Part shown: positions 27,401 through 34,860 of the stretch, piece after piece | How the letters are laid out: every line of letters begins with the position of its first letter | How positions within the stretch are numbered: position 1 is the first letter of the stretch | Source: Niastella yeongjuensis | GTDB lineage: Bacteria; Bacteroidota; Bacteroidia; Chitinophagales; Chitinophagaceae | Reading direction: 5' to 3' | DNA length: 64,000 nucleotides | NCBI RefSeq assembly: GCF_900110245.1 | Contig: NZ_FOCZ01000018.1 | Location: 1-64,000, forward strand | Notes under the pieces: model-generated | What the model was told of the DNA's origin: nothing | What the model saw: only the letters and a program-made list of their open reading frames with translations | Databases searched by the model: none | Program-made: the position numbers and the translations under genes

Positions 27401-28189
27401 TGTAAATTTATTTCCATCTATCACGGCATTGCTGTTATTATCCAATTCAATGCCGGTGTAATAAAAGTTGCTGATGGTGTTCTTTGTCACTCGATTCCCG
27501 TCCATGAACACAGGATTTGAGACATTATAATCAGATGCGAGGAATAAGCCATAACCACAACCGTCGAAAACATTTTGTGTGATCAGATTATTATCACAAT
27601 TGTTAGGACCGGGGTCTCTGGGGTTTTTATCATTTCCATTGATCACTACACCCGTTGAAGCTTCAGGCAGCGAAGTAACAACTTTACTGAGGACCTGACA
27701 GTTTTTGATGGTATTGTTGTCGGCATCGTTCAATAAATGAAAGCCACATCCATACTGATTGGTACTGGCAGCCTTCGGTTTAACCACCAGGTTATCGATG
27801 GTTACATAGTCGGTATTATTCAACTTAAAACCGGCGCGGCTGTTGGTATTGGTAGAAAGGAAGGTAAGTGTTACCCCATTACAATTGAATATAATTGGAT
27901 TGGCAGCCGTACCGGCAATGTTGTTCAACACTACCTGTTCGGTATACGGTCCACTCAGCGCCACTACGTTAAAGGTCACGGGACCTACAATAGTGCCACT
28001 GGACAAATAAGCTGCTGCAGCTGAAAATGTTTGGAAGTTTGTTCCGCCACCAGGTACGTCGGTTGGGGCGGCCGAATTGATGGTAAACGTACCGGACACC
28101 TGTGCATGGGTTGCAGAAAAAGCAAAACCTAAACAAAGGGTAAAGAGAAAATTGATATTAATTACGTGCCCGCGTAAAATTTTTCGCAT
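24425..28189 (-). CDS. Large secreted beta-helix protein with type B T9SS sorting domain
   Basis: 1254 residues. Signal peptide (to about 30), then two right-handed parallel beta-helix blocks (about 45-500 and 610-1070) built on NNTIKNCQV / NNTIKRCVI and YGIYTDN / GYGIYTAG rungs. A short Ig/PKD-like segment separates them, and an FN3-like domain (about 1085-1160) follows. The C-terminus is a gliding-motility-associated CTD: VPNTFTPNGDGHNDVF, VFNQWGEKVFES, WDGFYKGKPQPVGVYVYVV. It is exported by the type IX system. The surface role could be adhesion or polysaccharide binding; no catalytic motif is obvious. First gene of the cargo-SprF-PorE operon. Confidence 0.88.
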   Translation of the reverse strand: MRKILRGHVININFLFTLCLGFAFSATHAQVSGTFTINSAAPTDVPGGGTNFQTFSAAAAYLSSGTIVGPVTFNVVALSGPYTEQVVLNNIAGTAANPIIFNCNGVTLTFLSTNTNSRAGFKLNNTDYVTIDNLVVKPKAASTNQYGCGFHLLNDADNNTIKNCQVLSKVVTSLPEASTGVVINGNDKNPRDPGPNNCDNNLITQNVFDGCGYGLFLASDYNVSNPVFMDGNRVTKNTISNFYYTGIELDNNSNAVIDGNKFTGGDNLGGTVGIDLEKQAHKVSVINNRFYDWIIDPLFGFSELYGIVVNAQGVAGQENLIANNAMYNWSSGDQGMQYGITATGATYANIYHNTISLDDQTEVGEETYGVSLQNVSNINFMNNVVSVSRKTVGVNYGIYTDNVSPVFASDHNVIYVAKAVAPGKAFFGNWANNFADNLAIWQTNSGNDFFSTAVNPVFANAAGGNLAPNTQSIDNMGLNVGIGSDINAIARSTKSPDPGCLEYTSAPCGGPFVGGAPIITPDSAFCQGPTVEMAVIGNTAGGGQTYTWQTSTAQSGTYTNISGALDYPYLKVTPTSSFYYRVAIACGATTYYSSPMKVLVSTPLTPGTYTINKALPTGGINYNSFTDAVAALQCGLNGSVVFSVVSGSGPYNEQVTIPVVSTASNRTITFSGNGEKLTFATNSTKTSVLKLDGADYITIDSLNIVPQGATNGFGFGILITNDADNNTIKRCVIDLNQTSPSTNYGGIIMNAKENDPTNDAAENYCDNNLIAYNTVNGGFHGITCATKSLVSAGPTSVGNTIRGNKLYDNSGYGIYTAGSGNMLIDSNDISHPTRTSFSNTFFAIIAKNVNLGLTITKNRIHNLFEKAPANTNQLTGIAIITVPGDAAQPNVVSNNLLYSYKGLGLQEGLYTLSSNYLKFYHNTVSLEDTAAFSVNETRGFGLYGPSSVGVEFKNNSIVVKRGGDRQKYAIYLDQNDSGLVANYNNYYMRSPLGYDTVGYMGTRIYKTLDSWLFTRKDSSSINIDPVYNDIAKGDLTPTKLLFENRGFGVGITTDQQNNNRDASKPDIGAIEFTICSPLTNPVVTVEDAQPNIIKFAWNRVINSTGYRVSRDNLNWAIPSSGAQGLSHTVTGLKSTDTVTLWVKALGTRVDCPDYTSIKGAKALTDGVFVPNTFTPNGDGHNDVFQVYSAVTKTVRWMVFNQWGEKVFESNDINGTWDGFYKGKPQPVGVYVYVVSGMLSNGTKVTKKGTFNLVR

Positions 28190-28651
28190 AGCCGATGATT
28201 GGATTTTAATTTCAATAGGATATCGGATCTCGTTTATCTTATTTATAATTAGAACTTAAAACCAATTATCAGTACATAGTCGATAATTGATTAATGGTTC
28301 CCCTGCACAACAACATACCCATGTATGAATGAATCATTCAAACAGGGGCGGGTACGGCATTAGGGTGGTTAGGGTTTTAACGTTCGTATACCTCCTTCAT
28401 TCTCAGCCGGGCAACGTACAACTACAGGTAACTGCTTAGTACATTTTCGTTACCGGGTTCAAATAACCGATAACTGCCTGGGCAAAACTCAGCTGGTATC
28501 TTTACGTCGCGAACTTCATAAGAACGCGTTTTAGTGATTACAATTGTGTATAACCCCGTCCGATAATAAAAAAATAATTCACATTTATCAAATGGAAGTG
28601 TGTGAAATTAAATCCCTTATGTAAGTAAAATAGAATGGAAAAATATACATA
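28190..28651. other. Intergenic region upstream of the secreted cargo gene
   Basis: About 460 bp. It contains a 15-bp palindrome at 28326-28340 (arms TGAATGA/TCATTCA, central A), which could be an operator for the leftward cargo operon. No TAnnTTTG box with a proper spacer and no convincing gene were found. Confidence 0.4.
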
Positions 28652-29452
28652 TTACAGGTAACCGGCCATTTCCTGCTGGTATTCGCTGGCAACCTGCTTT
28701 GCCTTATCAGCAAAGTCTTCCTTACCGGAAGCATAAATAACGGCCCGGCTTGCGTTTACCAGCAGCCCTACGTCTTTATTCATGGCCTTTTCAGAGATCT
28801 CTTTCAAACTACCACCCTGGGCCCCTACCCCGGGCACCAGGTAAAAATGGTTGGGGGTGATAGCGCGGATATTGGTAAACTCGGAAGCCTGGGTAGCGCC
28901 TATCACAAACATCAACTGATCAGCATTGCCCCATTGCGCGGCAGTACGCAGTACCTTTTCGTACAGCAATTCCTCCCCTGCTTTTTGTAATTCAAAGTCA
29001 CGGGCACCCGTATTGGAAGTTAATCCCAATACAATGGTCCATTTGTCTTTGTACTCCAGGAACGGCAATACACTGTCGGCGCCCATATAGGGTGCAACTG
29101 TTATTGCATCGAAAGGCAATGCTTCAAAGAACGCTTTGGCATATTGGGAACTGGTGTTGCCAATATCACCGCGTTTGGCATCGGCTATTTTGAAATGGGT
29201 GGAAGGAATATAGGCGGCTGTTTTTTCCATCGCCTGCCAGCCGGCCAAACCCTGTGCTTCATAAAAAGCAGTATTGATCTTATACCCTACACAATGATCT
29301 TTGGTGGCATCGATGATCTGCCGGTTAAACTCAAATACCGGATCGGGTGCAGACAACAGGTGTCTGGGGATCCTGGTAATATCCGTATCCAGCCCTACTA
29401 CGAGGTATGATCTTTTGGTGCGTATTTGTTCAACCAGTTGCTGCCTTGTCAT
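28652..29452 (-). CDS. pyrF: Orotidine 5'-phosphate decarboxylase (type 2)
   Basis: 266 residues, typical of the longer PyrF subfamily 2. Active-site motif DAKRGDIGNTS (Lys and Asp of the catalytic tetrad), YKINTAFYEAQG early, and a phosphate-binding VPGVGAQGGS near the C-terminus. It catalyses the last step of UMP synthesis (OMP to UMP). The start overlaps the kynU stop as ATGA, so the two are translationally coupled. That pairing has no obvious metabolic logic beyond shared operon membership. Confidence 0.93.
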   Translation of the reverse strand: MTRQQLVEQIRTKRSYLVVGLDTDITRIPRHLLSAPDPVFEFNRQIIDATKDHCVGYKINTAFYEAQGLAGWQAMEKTAAYIPSTHFKIADAKRGDIGNTSSQYAKAFFEALPFDAITVAPYMGADSVLPFLEYKDKWTIVLGLTSNTGARDFELQKAGEELLYEKVLRTAAQWGNADQLMFVIGATQASEFTNIRAITPNHFYLVPGVGAQGGSLKEISEKAMNKDVGLLVNASRAVIYASGKEDFADKAKQVASEYQQEMAGYL

Positions 29453-30735
29453 GCGTGTTGGAGTTGTAAAATTTGTCGCAAGATATTAGTGAATTGCCAT
29501 ACTTCCTCAAAACTATTGTACAAAGGTACAGGTGCCAGCCTTATTACATTGGGTTCGCGCCAGTCGACTATAACACCCGCCCGGGCCAGTTCGTCAAAGA
29601 CCTGTTTCCCCTGTTGTAACATCAGCATCGATACCTGGCAGCCTCTTTCCGCTTCGTTGCGGGGTGTAATAAATTCAACCACCGGTGCTTTTTGCTCGTT
29701 GTTCAACTCATCGAGCAGGAACCACAGCCATTGGTTTAATAACTGTCTTTTCTTTTGCAACTTATCGAACCCCGCTTCTGTAAAAAGATCCAGCGCCGCC
29801 CGGTGCATCGAATACAACAGCGGTGATGGCGTGCTTAATTGCCAGCCTTCGGCCGTACGCGTAGGATTAAACCCTTTCTGCATCAGGAAGCGGGTGGCTT
29901 TATCGTATCCCCACCAGCCTGCAAAACGCGGCAAAGAAGTATCATTGTGGTAACGTTCATGAATATAGGCACCGCCAATGCCACCGGGGCCTGAGTTGAT
30001 GTATTTATAACTGCACCAGGCAGCAAAATCCACATTCCAGTTGTGCAATTGCAAAGGCACGTTACCGGCTGCATGCGCCAGATCGAACCCCACTTTGGCG
30101 CCCACAGCCTGTGCCGCTTTGGTAATAGCCGCCATATCAAACAGCTGACCAGTATAATAATTCAACCCGCCCCATAATACCAGGGCCAGTTCGTCTTTAT
30201 GTTGTTGTATGGCATGCAGAATATCTTCGTGACGGATGGTATGTTCGCCTGCACGGGGACCTACCTCAATAAGCACCTCATCGGGGTTGAGGCCACAATA
30301 CTTTACATGCGTTTCCAGCATATACTGATCGCTGGGAAATGCCTTGGCCTCACAAATGATTTTGTATCGTTTTTGATCGGGTTTATAAAATGATACCAGC
30401 AGCAAATGCAGGTTTACCGTAAGCTGGTTCATGGCCACCACTTCGTGCGGCAACGCGCCTACAATGGCTGACAATGGCCCGGTAAGATGATCATGGTATT
30501 GCAACCAGGGTTCTTCGCCCATAAAAAAACCTTCCACGCCATAATTGGCCCATTTGTTCAACACCTGTTGCAGGTATTCTTTGGTGCGTTTGGGTTGCAG
30601 GCCCAGGGAGTTGCCGAGGAAATAGATCTGTTGCCGGCCGTTTATTACCGGCATTATAAATTCATCCCGGAATGAGCGCAGTTCGTCTTGTTGGTCCAGT
30701 TCACAGGCAAATGCCCGCGTATTTTGAAATTGCAT
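29449..30735 (-). CDS. kynU: Kynureninase
   Basis: 428 residues, the normal KynU length. PLP-dependent aminotransferase fold with the KynU pattern FLGNSLGLQPKRTKEYLQQ at the start, FDLAHAAGNVPLQLHNW, and the PLP-lysine segment CSYKYINSGPGGIGG. It hydrolyses kynurenine or 3-hydroxykynurenine to (hydroxy)anthranilate and alanine in tryptophan degradation or NAD synthesis. No kynurenine monooxygenase or tryptophan dioxygenase is nearby. It overlaps pyrF by 4 nt. The upstream gap to the SDR gene is filled by a GGTTNTT-type array. Confidence 0.94.
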   Translation of the reverse strand: MQFQNTRAFACELDQQDELRSFRDEFIMPVINGRQQIYFLGNSLGLQPKRTKEYLQQVLNKWANYGVEGFFMGEEPWLQYHDHLTGPLSAIVGALPHEVVAMNQLTVNLHLLLVSFYKPDQKRYKIICEAKAFPSDQYMLETHVKYCGLNPDEVLIEVGPRAGEHTIRHEDILHAIQQHKDELALVLWGGLNYYTGQLFDMAAITKAAQAVGAKVGFDLAHAAGNVPLQLHNWNVDFAAWCSYKYINSGPGGIGGAYIHERYHNDTSLPRFAGWWGYDKATRFLMQKGFNPTRTAEGWQLSTPSPLLYSMHRAALDLFTEAGFDKLQKKRQLLNQWLWFLLDELNNEQKAPVVEFITPRNEAERGCQVSMLMLQQGKQVFDELARAGVIVDWREPNVIRLAPVPLYNSFEEVWQFTNILRQILQLQHA

Positions 30736-30744
30736 GTAGTTTTT

Positions 30745-30804
30745 GTTGGTTCTGGTTCTTTGGTTCCTGGGTTATTATGTTCTTAGGTTATTGGGTTCAG
30801 GTTT
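30745..30804 (+). repeat. Short-unit array, GGTTCTT/GGTTATT type
   Basis: Loose 7- and 8-mers based on GGTTCTN and GGTTATTN fill the gap between the kynU start and the SDR stop. It is the same octamer family as 8191-8250 and 35823-35862 but less regular. Confidence 0.6.
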
Positions 30805-31588
30805 ATAGAGAGCCGGTTTTTCCACCATCAACCGGAATGCTGACGCCATTTACATAAGAAGCGGCCGGGGAAGCCAGGAAGGCTGCTACTGCCGCAAGTT
30901 CTGCTGCTTCGCCAAAGCGCTTCATGGGTATTTCCTGTTGCATTTCGTGTTCAATCGCTTCGGTTGACACGCCCCGCTTTTTGGCATTGTTCTGTATCAG
31001 ACTTTCCAGGCGTTGGGTTCTGGTTGAACCGGGTAAAATATTGTTCACGGTTATATTGAACTGCCCTACTTCATTGGCCAGTATTTTCGACCACACGGCT
31101 ACTGCGCCCCGTACTGTACCCGATACGGCCAGGCCGGTGATGGGAATGCGAATAGAGGTAGATATTATATTTATGATGCGGCCATAATGGGCTGCCTTCA
31201 TAGAAGGAATTACCGCCTGCACCAGCAATTGATTTACGATCAGGTGCTGATTAAATGCCTGTACAAAAACTTCTTCCGTGGCATCGAGCACCGAGCCGGG
31301 TGCCGGCCCGCCTGTATTGTTGATGAGGATATGCACGGGATGCTGTTGTACATGCTGCTGTATAGCCTGTTTTACCTCATCGGTTTTGGTGAAATCGGCT
31401 ACCAGGTAATTATGTTGTTGCCGCAAGGTTACATCCAGGGTTTTCACCGCAGCTTTTAAAGACGCTTCATTTCTGGCCATGAGGGTGCAATTAGCGCCCA
31501 GCAATGCCAGTTCTTCGGCGATGGCCAGCCCAATACCCTGGCTGCTTCCGCAGATCACGGCGTTTTTCCCTTCTAATGATAATTGCAT
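30803..31588 (-). CDS. Short-chain dehydrogenase/reductase-like protein, atypical active site
   Basis: 261 residues with a Rossmann fold: GSSQGIGLAIA (14-24) matches the TGxxxGIG dinucleotide motif, and INNTGG (90-95) replaces NNAG. Catalytic Ser aligns with S143, but at the canonical YxxxK positions I read Ser156 and Arg160 (AVSGTVRGAVAVW), so both the catalytic Tyr and Lys seem absent. Similar LSNTxR-type SDRs exist, so this may be a real subfamily with altered chemistry or none. Function unknown. It lies between the kynU and GDPD genes on the same strand; the start is 9 nt from the GDPD stop. Confidence 0.8.
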   Translation of the reverse strand: MQLSLEGKNAVICGSSQGIGLAIAEELALLGANCTLMARNEASLKAAVKTLDVTLRQQHNYLVADFTKTDEVKQAIQQHVQQHPVHILINNTGGPAPGSVLDATEEVFVQAFNQHLIVNQLLVQAVIPSMKAAHYGRIINIISTSIRIPITGLAVSGTVRGAVAVWSKILANEVGQFNITVNNILPGSTRTQRLESLIQNNAKKRGVSTEAIEHEMQQEIPMKRFGEAAELAAVAAFLASPAASYVNGVSIPVDGGKTGSL

Positions 31589-31597
31589 ACTACTTGT

Positions 31598-32515
31598 TTA
31601 TGGTTTATTGGTCAGGAGGTCGGGATAATCAGAAATAATTCCATCTACGCCTGCGGCTTTCATTTTATCGATCGACTCTTTATCGTTCACTGTCCAGGGA
31701 ATCACTTTAATCCCCTGCTCGTGGCATTTTATCACCAGCTCCGGTGTAACAAGGCTGTAAGCCGGGCTGTAGATGGTTGGTATAAATCCTAATGCATTCA
31801 GCTGTTCGGTAAGCGTTCGCTTATCGAAATCTTCTACCAGGGCCGCCGTTTTCATATTGGGAAACCTTTTATGTATCACCTGCAACGTACGAAAATCAAA
31901 CGACTGAATGATGACCCTTTCCCCTATCTTTTCTCCATGTATTACATTCATGAGCGTTTTCACAAACTCCTCAGGCGCCGGATGATAAGTACCATCAGTA
32001 GCAGGTTGTGTTTTGGTTTCAATATTGTAAAACACCTGGGGGCCGCCTTTTAATTTGTGGTATGCTTCCACGTTCTCTATCACTTCGCGTAACAATGGTT
32101 TGGTAGCTTTTAACCGGCGCTGGTTGGGAAAACGCGGATGCGGTTTCAACCCCACATCATAGGTTTGTGTTTGCGCATAGGTCATTTTGTAAATGTTCAA
32201 TTTGCGCTCATCCTGCTCGGTTATGTATTTTCCGTCGGGACCGGTAGTGATCTCATGGTTGAAAAATGGTTCATGCGATAAGATCACCTGTTTGTCTTTA
32301 GTGATCACGGCATCCATTTCAAGCGTGGTAACGCCCAGTTCCAGGGCCTTCATCATGGCCGGAAGGGTGTTTTCGGGCATCAGTCCGCGGCAGCCGCGGT
32401 GCCCTTCGATATCGAAAGCGGGTAACAATGGATCGGTAATTTTTTTTGAAGCGTGACAGGCAAAGATCAATGCAACCAGTAACAGCAACTCTGTTACTTC
32501 CCTAAATTTGCTCAT
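31598..32515 (-). CDS. glpQ: Glycerophosphodiester phosphodiesterase lipoprotein
   Basis: 305 residues with a lipoprotein signal (LIFAC). GDPD signatures: EGHRGCRGLMPENTL with catalytic His and the ExD pair TLEMDAVI, then LSHEP. C-terminal WTVNDKESIDKM and GVDGIISDYPDLL are typical. It hydrolyses glycerophosphodiesters to glycerol-3-phosphate and an alcohol, here probably in the periplasm for phospholipid-head recycling. The symbol is by family only. It precedes the SDR gene by 9 nt and follows mrp after a repeat-filled gap. Confidence 0.88.
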   Translation of the reverse strand: MSKFREVTELLLLVALIFACHASKKITDPLLPAFDIEGHRGCRGLMPENTLPAMMKALELGVTTLEMDAVITKDKQVILSHEPFFNHEITTGPDGKYITEQDERKLNIYKMTYAQTQTYDVGLKPHPRFPNQRRLKATKPLLREVIENVEAYHKLKGGPQVFYNIETKTQPATDGTYHPAPEEFVKTLMNVIHGEKIGERVIIQSFDFRTLQVIHKRFPNMKTAALVEDFDKRTLTEQLNALGFIPTIYSPAYSLVTPELVIKCHEQGIKVIPWTVNDKESIDKMKAAGVDGIISDYPDLLTNKP

Positions 32516-32588
32516 ATTAGTTTTTTACAGTACTTGATTAGGGATATTGGACGCAGAAATGCTTAATGTTGACGGTTTTAGGCCGGAG

Positions 32589-32653
32589 GGTTACAGGTTA
32601 CAAGTTTCAGGTTGCAGGGATCTCTTGAAACCTGCAACCTGTAACCTGAAACT
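32589..32653. repeat. Inverted heptamer arrays forming a hairpin after mrp
   Basis: Left arm: GGTTACA, GGTTACA, AGTTTCA, GGTTGCA. Right arm (plus): TGAAACC, TGCAACC, TGTAACC, TGAAACT. The core CAGGTTGCAGG/CCTGCAACCTG is an 11-bp perfect stem with a 12-nt loop. The last base of the right arm coincides with the first base of the mrp stop codon (32653). Confidence 0.85.
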
Positions 32654-33753
32654 TATTCAATTACTTCAGCCACTTTTGCAGCACTTACGTTGGCATTGCG
32701 CATGGCAATACTGCGGGTGGCATTGGCGGCAAATTCTTCAAAAGCTTTGCGGGAGATCATGTCATCACTCATCATAATGGGAACCCCCATATCTCCTCCT
32801 TCACGAATGCTCTGCACCAGGGGAATTTGTCCCAGGAAGGGCAGGTCATATTCTTCGGCAAGGCGTTTTCCACCTTCTTTTCCAAAGATATAATACTTAT
32901 TATCAGGAAGTTCAGCAGGTGTGAAATAACTCATGTTCTCTACCAGCCCAATGATGGGCACCTTTATTTGTGCCTGGCTGAACATACCGATCGCTTTTTT
33001 AGCATCGGCCAGTGCCACATCCTGCGGTGTGGTAACAATAACCGCGCCGGTAACCGGTACCGTTTGCACCAGGGTTAAATGGATGTCGCCCGTGCCAGGT
33101 GGCATGTCGATCACCAGGTAATCAAGTTCATCCCAATACACATCGGTCACAAACTGTTTGATGGCGCTGCTGGCCATGGGACCACGCCAGATCACGGCGC
33201 TTTTTTCGTCGACCAGCAAACCGATACTCATCAGTTTTATTCCGAAACGTTCCAGGGGAACGATCATACCTTTTTGCCCTTCGCCCATGCTTTTCATCAT
33301 GGGCCGTTCGCCCCGGACACCAAACATGATAGGTACACTGGGACCGTAAATATCCGCATCCATCAGTCCTACTTTTGCCCCGCTTTGTGCGAGCGCCAGT
33401 GCCAGATTGGCGGAAACCGTGCTTTTTCCTACGCCACCTTTTCCACTTATAACAGCAATAATATTTTTGACTTTTGGCAACACAGACCCCGGGTCCTGCC
33501 GGTTGGTACTGGTGTTGGAAGTAAAATTCACTTTTACAATTGCTTCTTTATTAACCTGTGATTTCACAGCATTTTCACATGCTCTGCCGATCAAATCTTT
33601 CATTGGACATGCGGGCGTGGTAAGCACTACAGTGAAACCCACCGTATTACCGCTAATCACAATATCTTTAACCATGTTAAGGGTAACAATATCCTGTCCT
33701 AAATCCGGTTCCTGAACGTTCCTCAATGCGTCTAAAACTTTCTCAGGGGTCAT
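32653..33753 (-). CDS. mrp: Mrp/NBP35 family iron-sulfur carrier ATPase
   Basis: 366 residues. An N-terminal MIP18/DUF59 domain (about 1-80; LTTPACPMKD) precedes a deviant-Walker ATPase with GKGGVGKS at 104-111, MDADIYGPSVPIMFG, and DMPPGTGDIHLT. Family members carry or insert Fe-S clusters. The usual C-terminal CxxC is not visible: the segment reads ENMSYFTPAELPDNKYY where other families have FxCPxCG, so cluster binding may differ. The start is 104 nt from the divergent gene at 33857. It ends exactly at the inverted heptamer hairpin. Confidence 0.9.
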   Translation of the reverse strand: MTPEKVLDALRNVQEPDLGQDIVTLNMVKDIVISGNTVGFTVVLTTPACPMKDLIGRACENAVKSQVNKEAIVKVNFTSNTSTNRQDPGSVLPKVKNIIAVISGKGGVGKSTVSANLALALAQSGAKVGLMDADIYGPSVPIMFGVRGERPMMKSMGEGQKGMIVPLERFGIKLMSIGLLVDEKSAVIWRGPMASSAIKQFVTDVYWDELDYLVIDMPPGTGDIHLTLVQTVPVTGAVIVTTPQDVALADAKKAIGMFSQAQIKVPIIGLVENMSYFTPAELPDNKYYIFGKEGGKRLAEEYDLPFLGQIPLVQSIREGGDMGVPIMMSDDMISRKAFEEFAANATRSIAMRNANVSAAKVAEVIE

Positions 33754-33817
33754 TCATCTAAGAGTTTTGTTAAAAAGATTTATTTGCCACAAAATTAACC
33801 ATTGGCATGAGTATTTT

Positions 33818-33850
33818 GTTGAAGTATTTTATGCATTATGTATATATTTG
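33818..33850 (+). promoter_or_regulatory. Promoter with -7 box 6 nt before the ATG
   Basis: TTG at 33819-33821, a 21-nt spacer, then TATATTTG at 33843-33850. The ATG at 33857 follows after 6 nt, so transcription would begin at or within one or two bases of the start codon. Confidence 0.5.
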
Positions 33851-33856
33851 ACGGGC

Positions 33857-34498
33857 ATGAAAAGACGTTTACTTTTTTTGGTTATACTGGCGATTGCCAT
33901 CCCTTTTGCCTCTAATGCTCAGTTTGAAAAACTGAAAGATTCCGTAGTACAATTATACGGTGTTGTAATGACTGCCGACAGTCTCCGGGCCATTCCTTCT
34001 GTTACAGTAATGATCAAAGGTCAGAACCGGGGTACCATTACCAATGAACAGGGTGTTTTCAGTATTGTGGTGATGAAAGGCGACATCATTGAGTTTACGT
34101 CTATCGGTTACAAACCCAAACTGGCCAACATTCCCCGCGATCTGGAAGGCAATCAGTTCAGTTTGTTACAGTTGATGGTGACCGATACGGTTTATCTGCC
34201 TGCCACCATCATTAAACCACGCCCTACCAAAGAACAGTTTGAACGCGATTTTGTGAACGTCGACATCCCCGACGACGATATAGAAATAGCCCGCAAGAAT
34301 ACGGATGAATCAAAACGCAGGGTATTGGCCCGCACACTGCCCCGCGATGGCCGGGAAAGCTCCAATATGTTTTTGCGGAATAATGCGCAGCGCTATTATT
34401 ACAACGGACAAACTCCTCCCCAAAATATCTTCAATCCTGCAGCCTGGGCTGAGTTTATCCAGGCCTGGAAGCGGGGGGATTTTAAGAATCAGAATTGA
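33857..34498 (+). CDS. Secreted carboxypeptidase-regulatory-like domain protein
   Basis: 213 residues from the ATG at 33857; an upstream in-frame start at 33767 would translate the promoter and is rejected. Signal peptide (about 1-20, ending SNAQ). A CarboxypepD_reg-like beta-sandwich follows (VVMTADSLRAIPSVTVMIKG, GTITNEQGVFSIVVMKGD, EFTSIGYKP). The C-terminal 90 residues are charged and lack recognisable motifs. Such domains occur at the N-terminus of TonB receptors, but this protein has no barrel. Function unknown. Its stop codon is immediately followed by octamers GTTGACAG/GTTAACAC and then a terminator. Confidence 0.8.
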   Translation: MKRRLLFLVILAIAIPFASNAQFEKLKDSVVQLYGVVMTADSLRAIPSVTVMIKGQNRGTITNEQGVFSIVVMKGDIIEFTSIGYKPKLANIPRDLEGNQFSLLQLMVTDTVYLPATIIKPRPTKEQFERDFVNVDIPDDDIEIARKNTDESKRRVLARTLPRDGRESSNMFLRNNAQRYYYNGQTPPQNIFNPAAWAEFIQAWKRGDFKNQN

Positions 34499-34530
34499 GT
34501 TGACAGGTTAACACGTTGACAAGTTAACAT
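34499..34530 (+). repeat. Octamer array, GTTRACAN type
   Basis: Four 8-mers: GTTGACAG, GTTAACAC, GTTGACAA, GTTAACAT. It starts at the base after the TGA stop. Related octamers follow fmt at 50283-50314. Confidence 0.8.
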
Positions 34531-34544
34531 GGTTTATATAACTG

Positions 34545-34571
34545 GCCCCTGCGCGATGTAGGGGCTTTTTT
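34545..34571 (+). terminator. Intrinsic terminator
   Basis: Stem GCCCCT/AGGGGC with a 9-nt loop followed by TTTTTT. Ends the 33857 transcript. Confidence 0.8.
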
Positions 34572-34620
34572 GTGAGTAGTGAGTGGTGAGTAGTGAGTGG
34601 TGAGTAGTGAGTGGTGAGTG
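34572..34620 (+). repeat. Heptamer array, GTGAGTA/GTGAGTG type
   Basis: Seven perfect 7-mers alternating GTGAGTA and GTGAGTG (last two both GTGAGTG). Begins right after the terminator's T-run. Confidence 0.92.
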
Positions 34621-34683
34621 GGTTCGCGAGTTTTGAAATTAATAACTGATTTTGTACCGTCCCATTTCCTTAACCTCTGCTTC

Positions 34684-34809
34684 GCCCGCCGAAGCCTTAG
34701 CGTAGGAGGGCCTTCTGCCTTCTGCTTCGCCCGCCGAAGCCTTAGCGTAGGAGGGCCTTCTGCCCTCTGCCTTCTGCTTTGCCCGCCGAAGCCCTGGCGA
34801 AGGAGGGCC
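34684..34809. repeat. Three copies of a 29-bp palindromic element joined by heptamers
   Basis: Copies at 34684-34712, 34729-34757 and 34781-34809 read GCCCGCCGAAGCC, then TTAGCGTAGG or CTGGCGAAGG, then AGGGCC; the ends are self-complementary. Between them lie CTTCTGC/CTCTGCC heptamers. The reverse complement of one copy is found in frame inside fmt (49919-49950). This is a small dispersed palindromic element that travels together with the heptamers. Confidence 0.85.
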
Positions 34810-34860
34810 CATTGTTTTATTAACAGTCGTTAGTATATTGCGCCCACATCAATTCACCAT

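Noticed and set aside
34572-34620. Heptamer arrays as CRISPR
   Set aside because: Units are 7 nt and contiguous, with no unique spacers and no cas genes.
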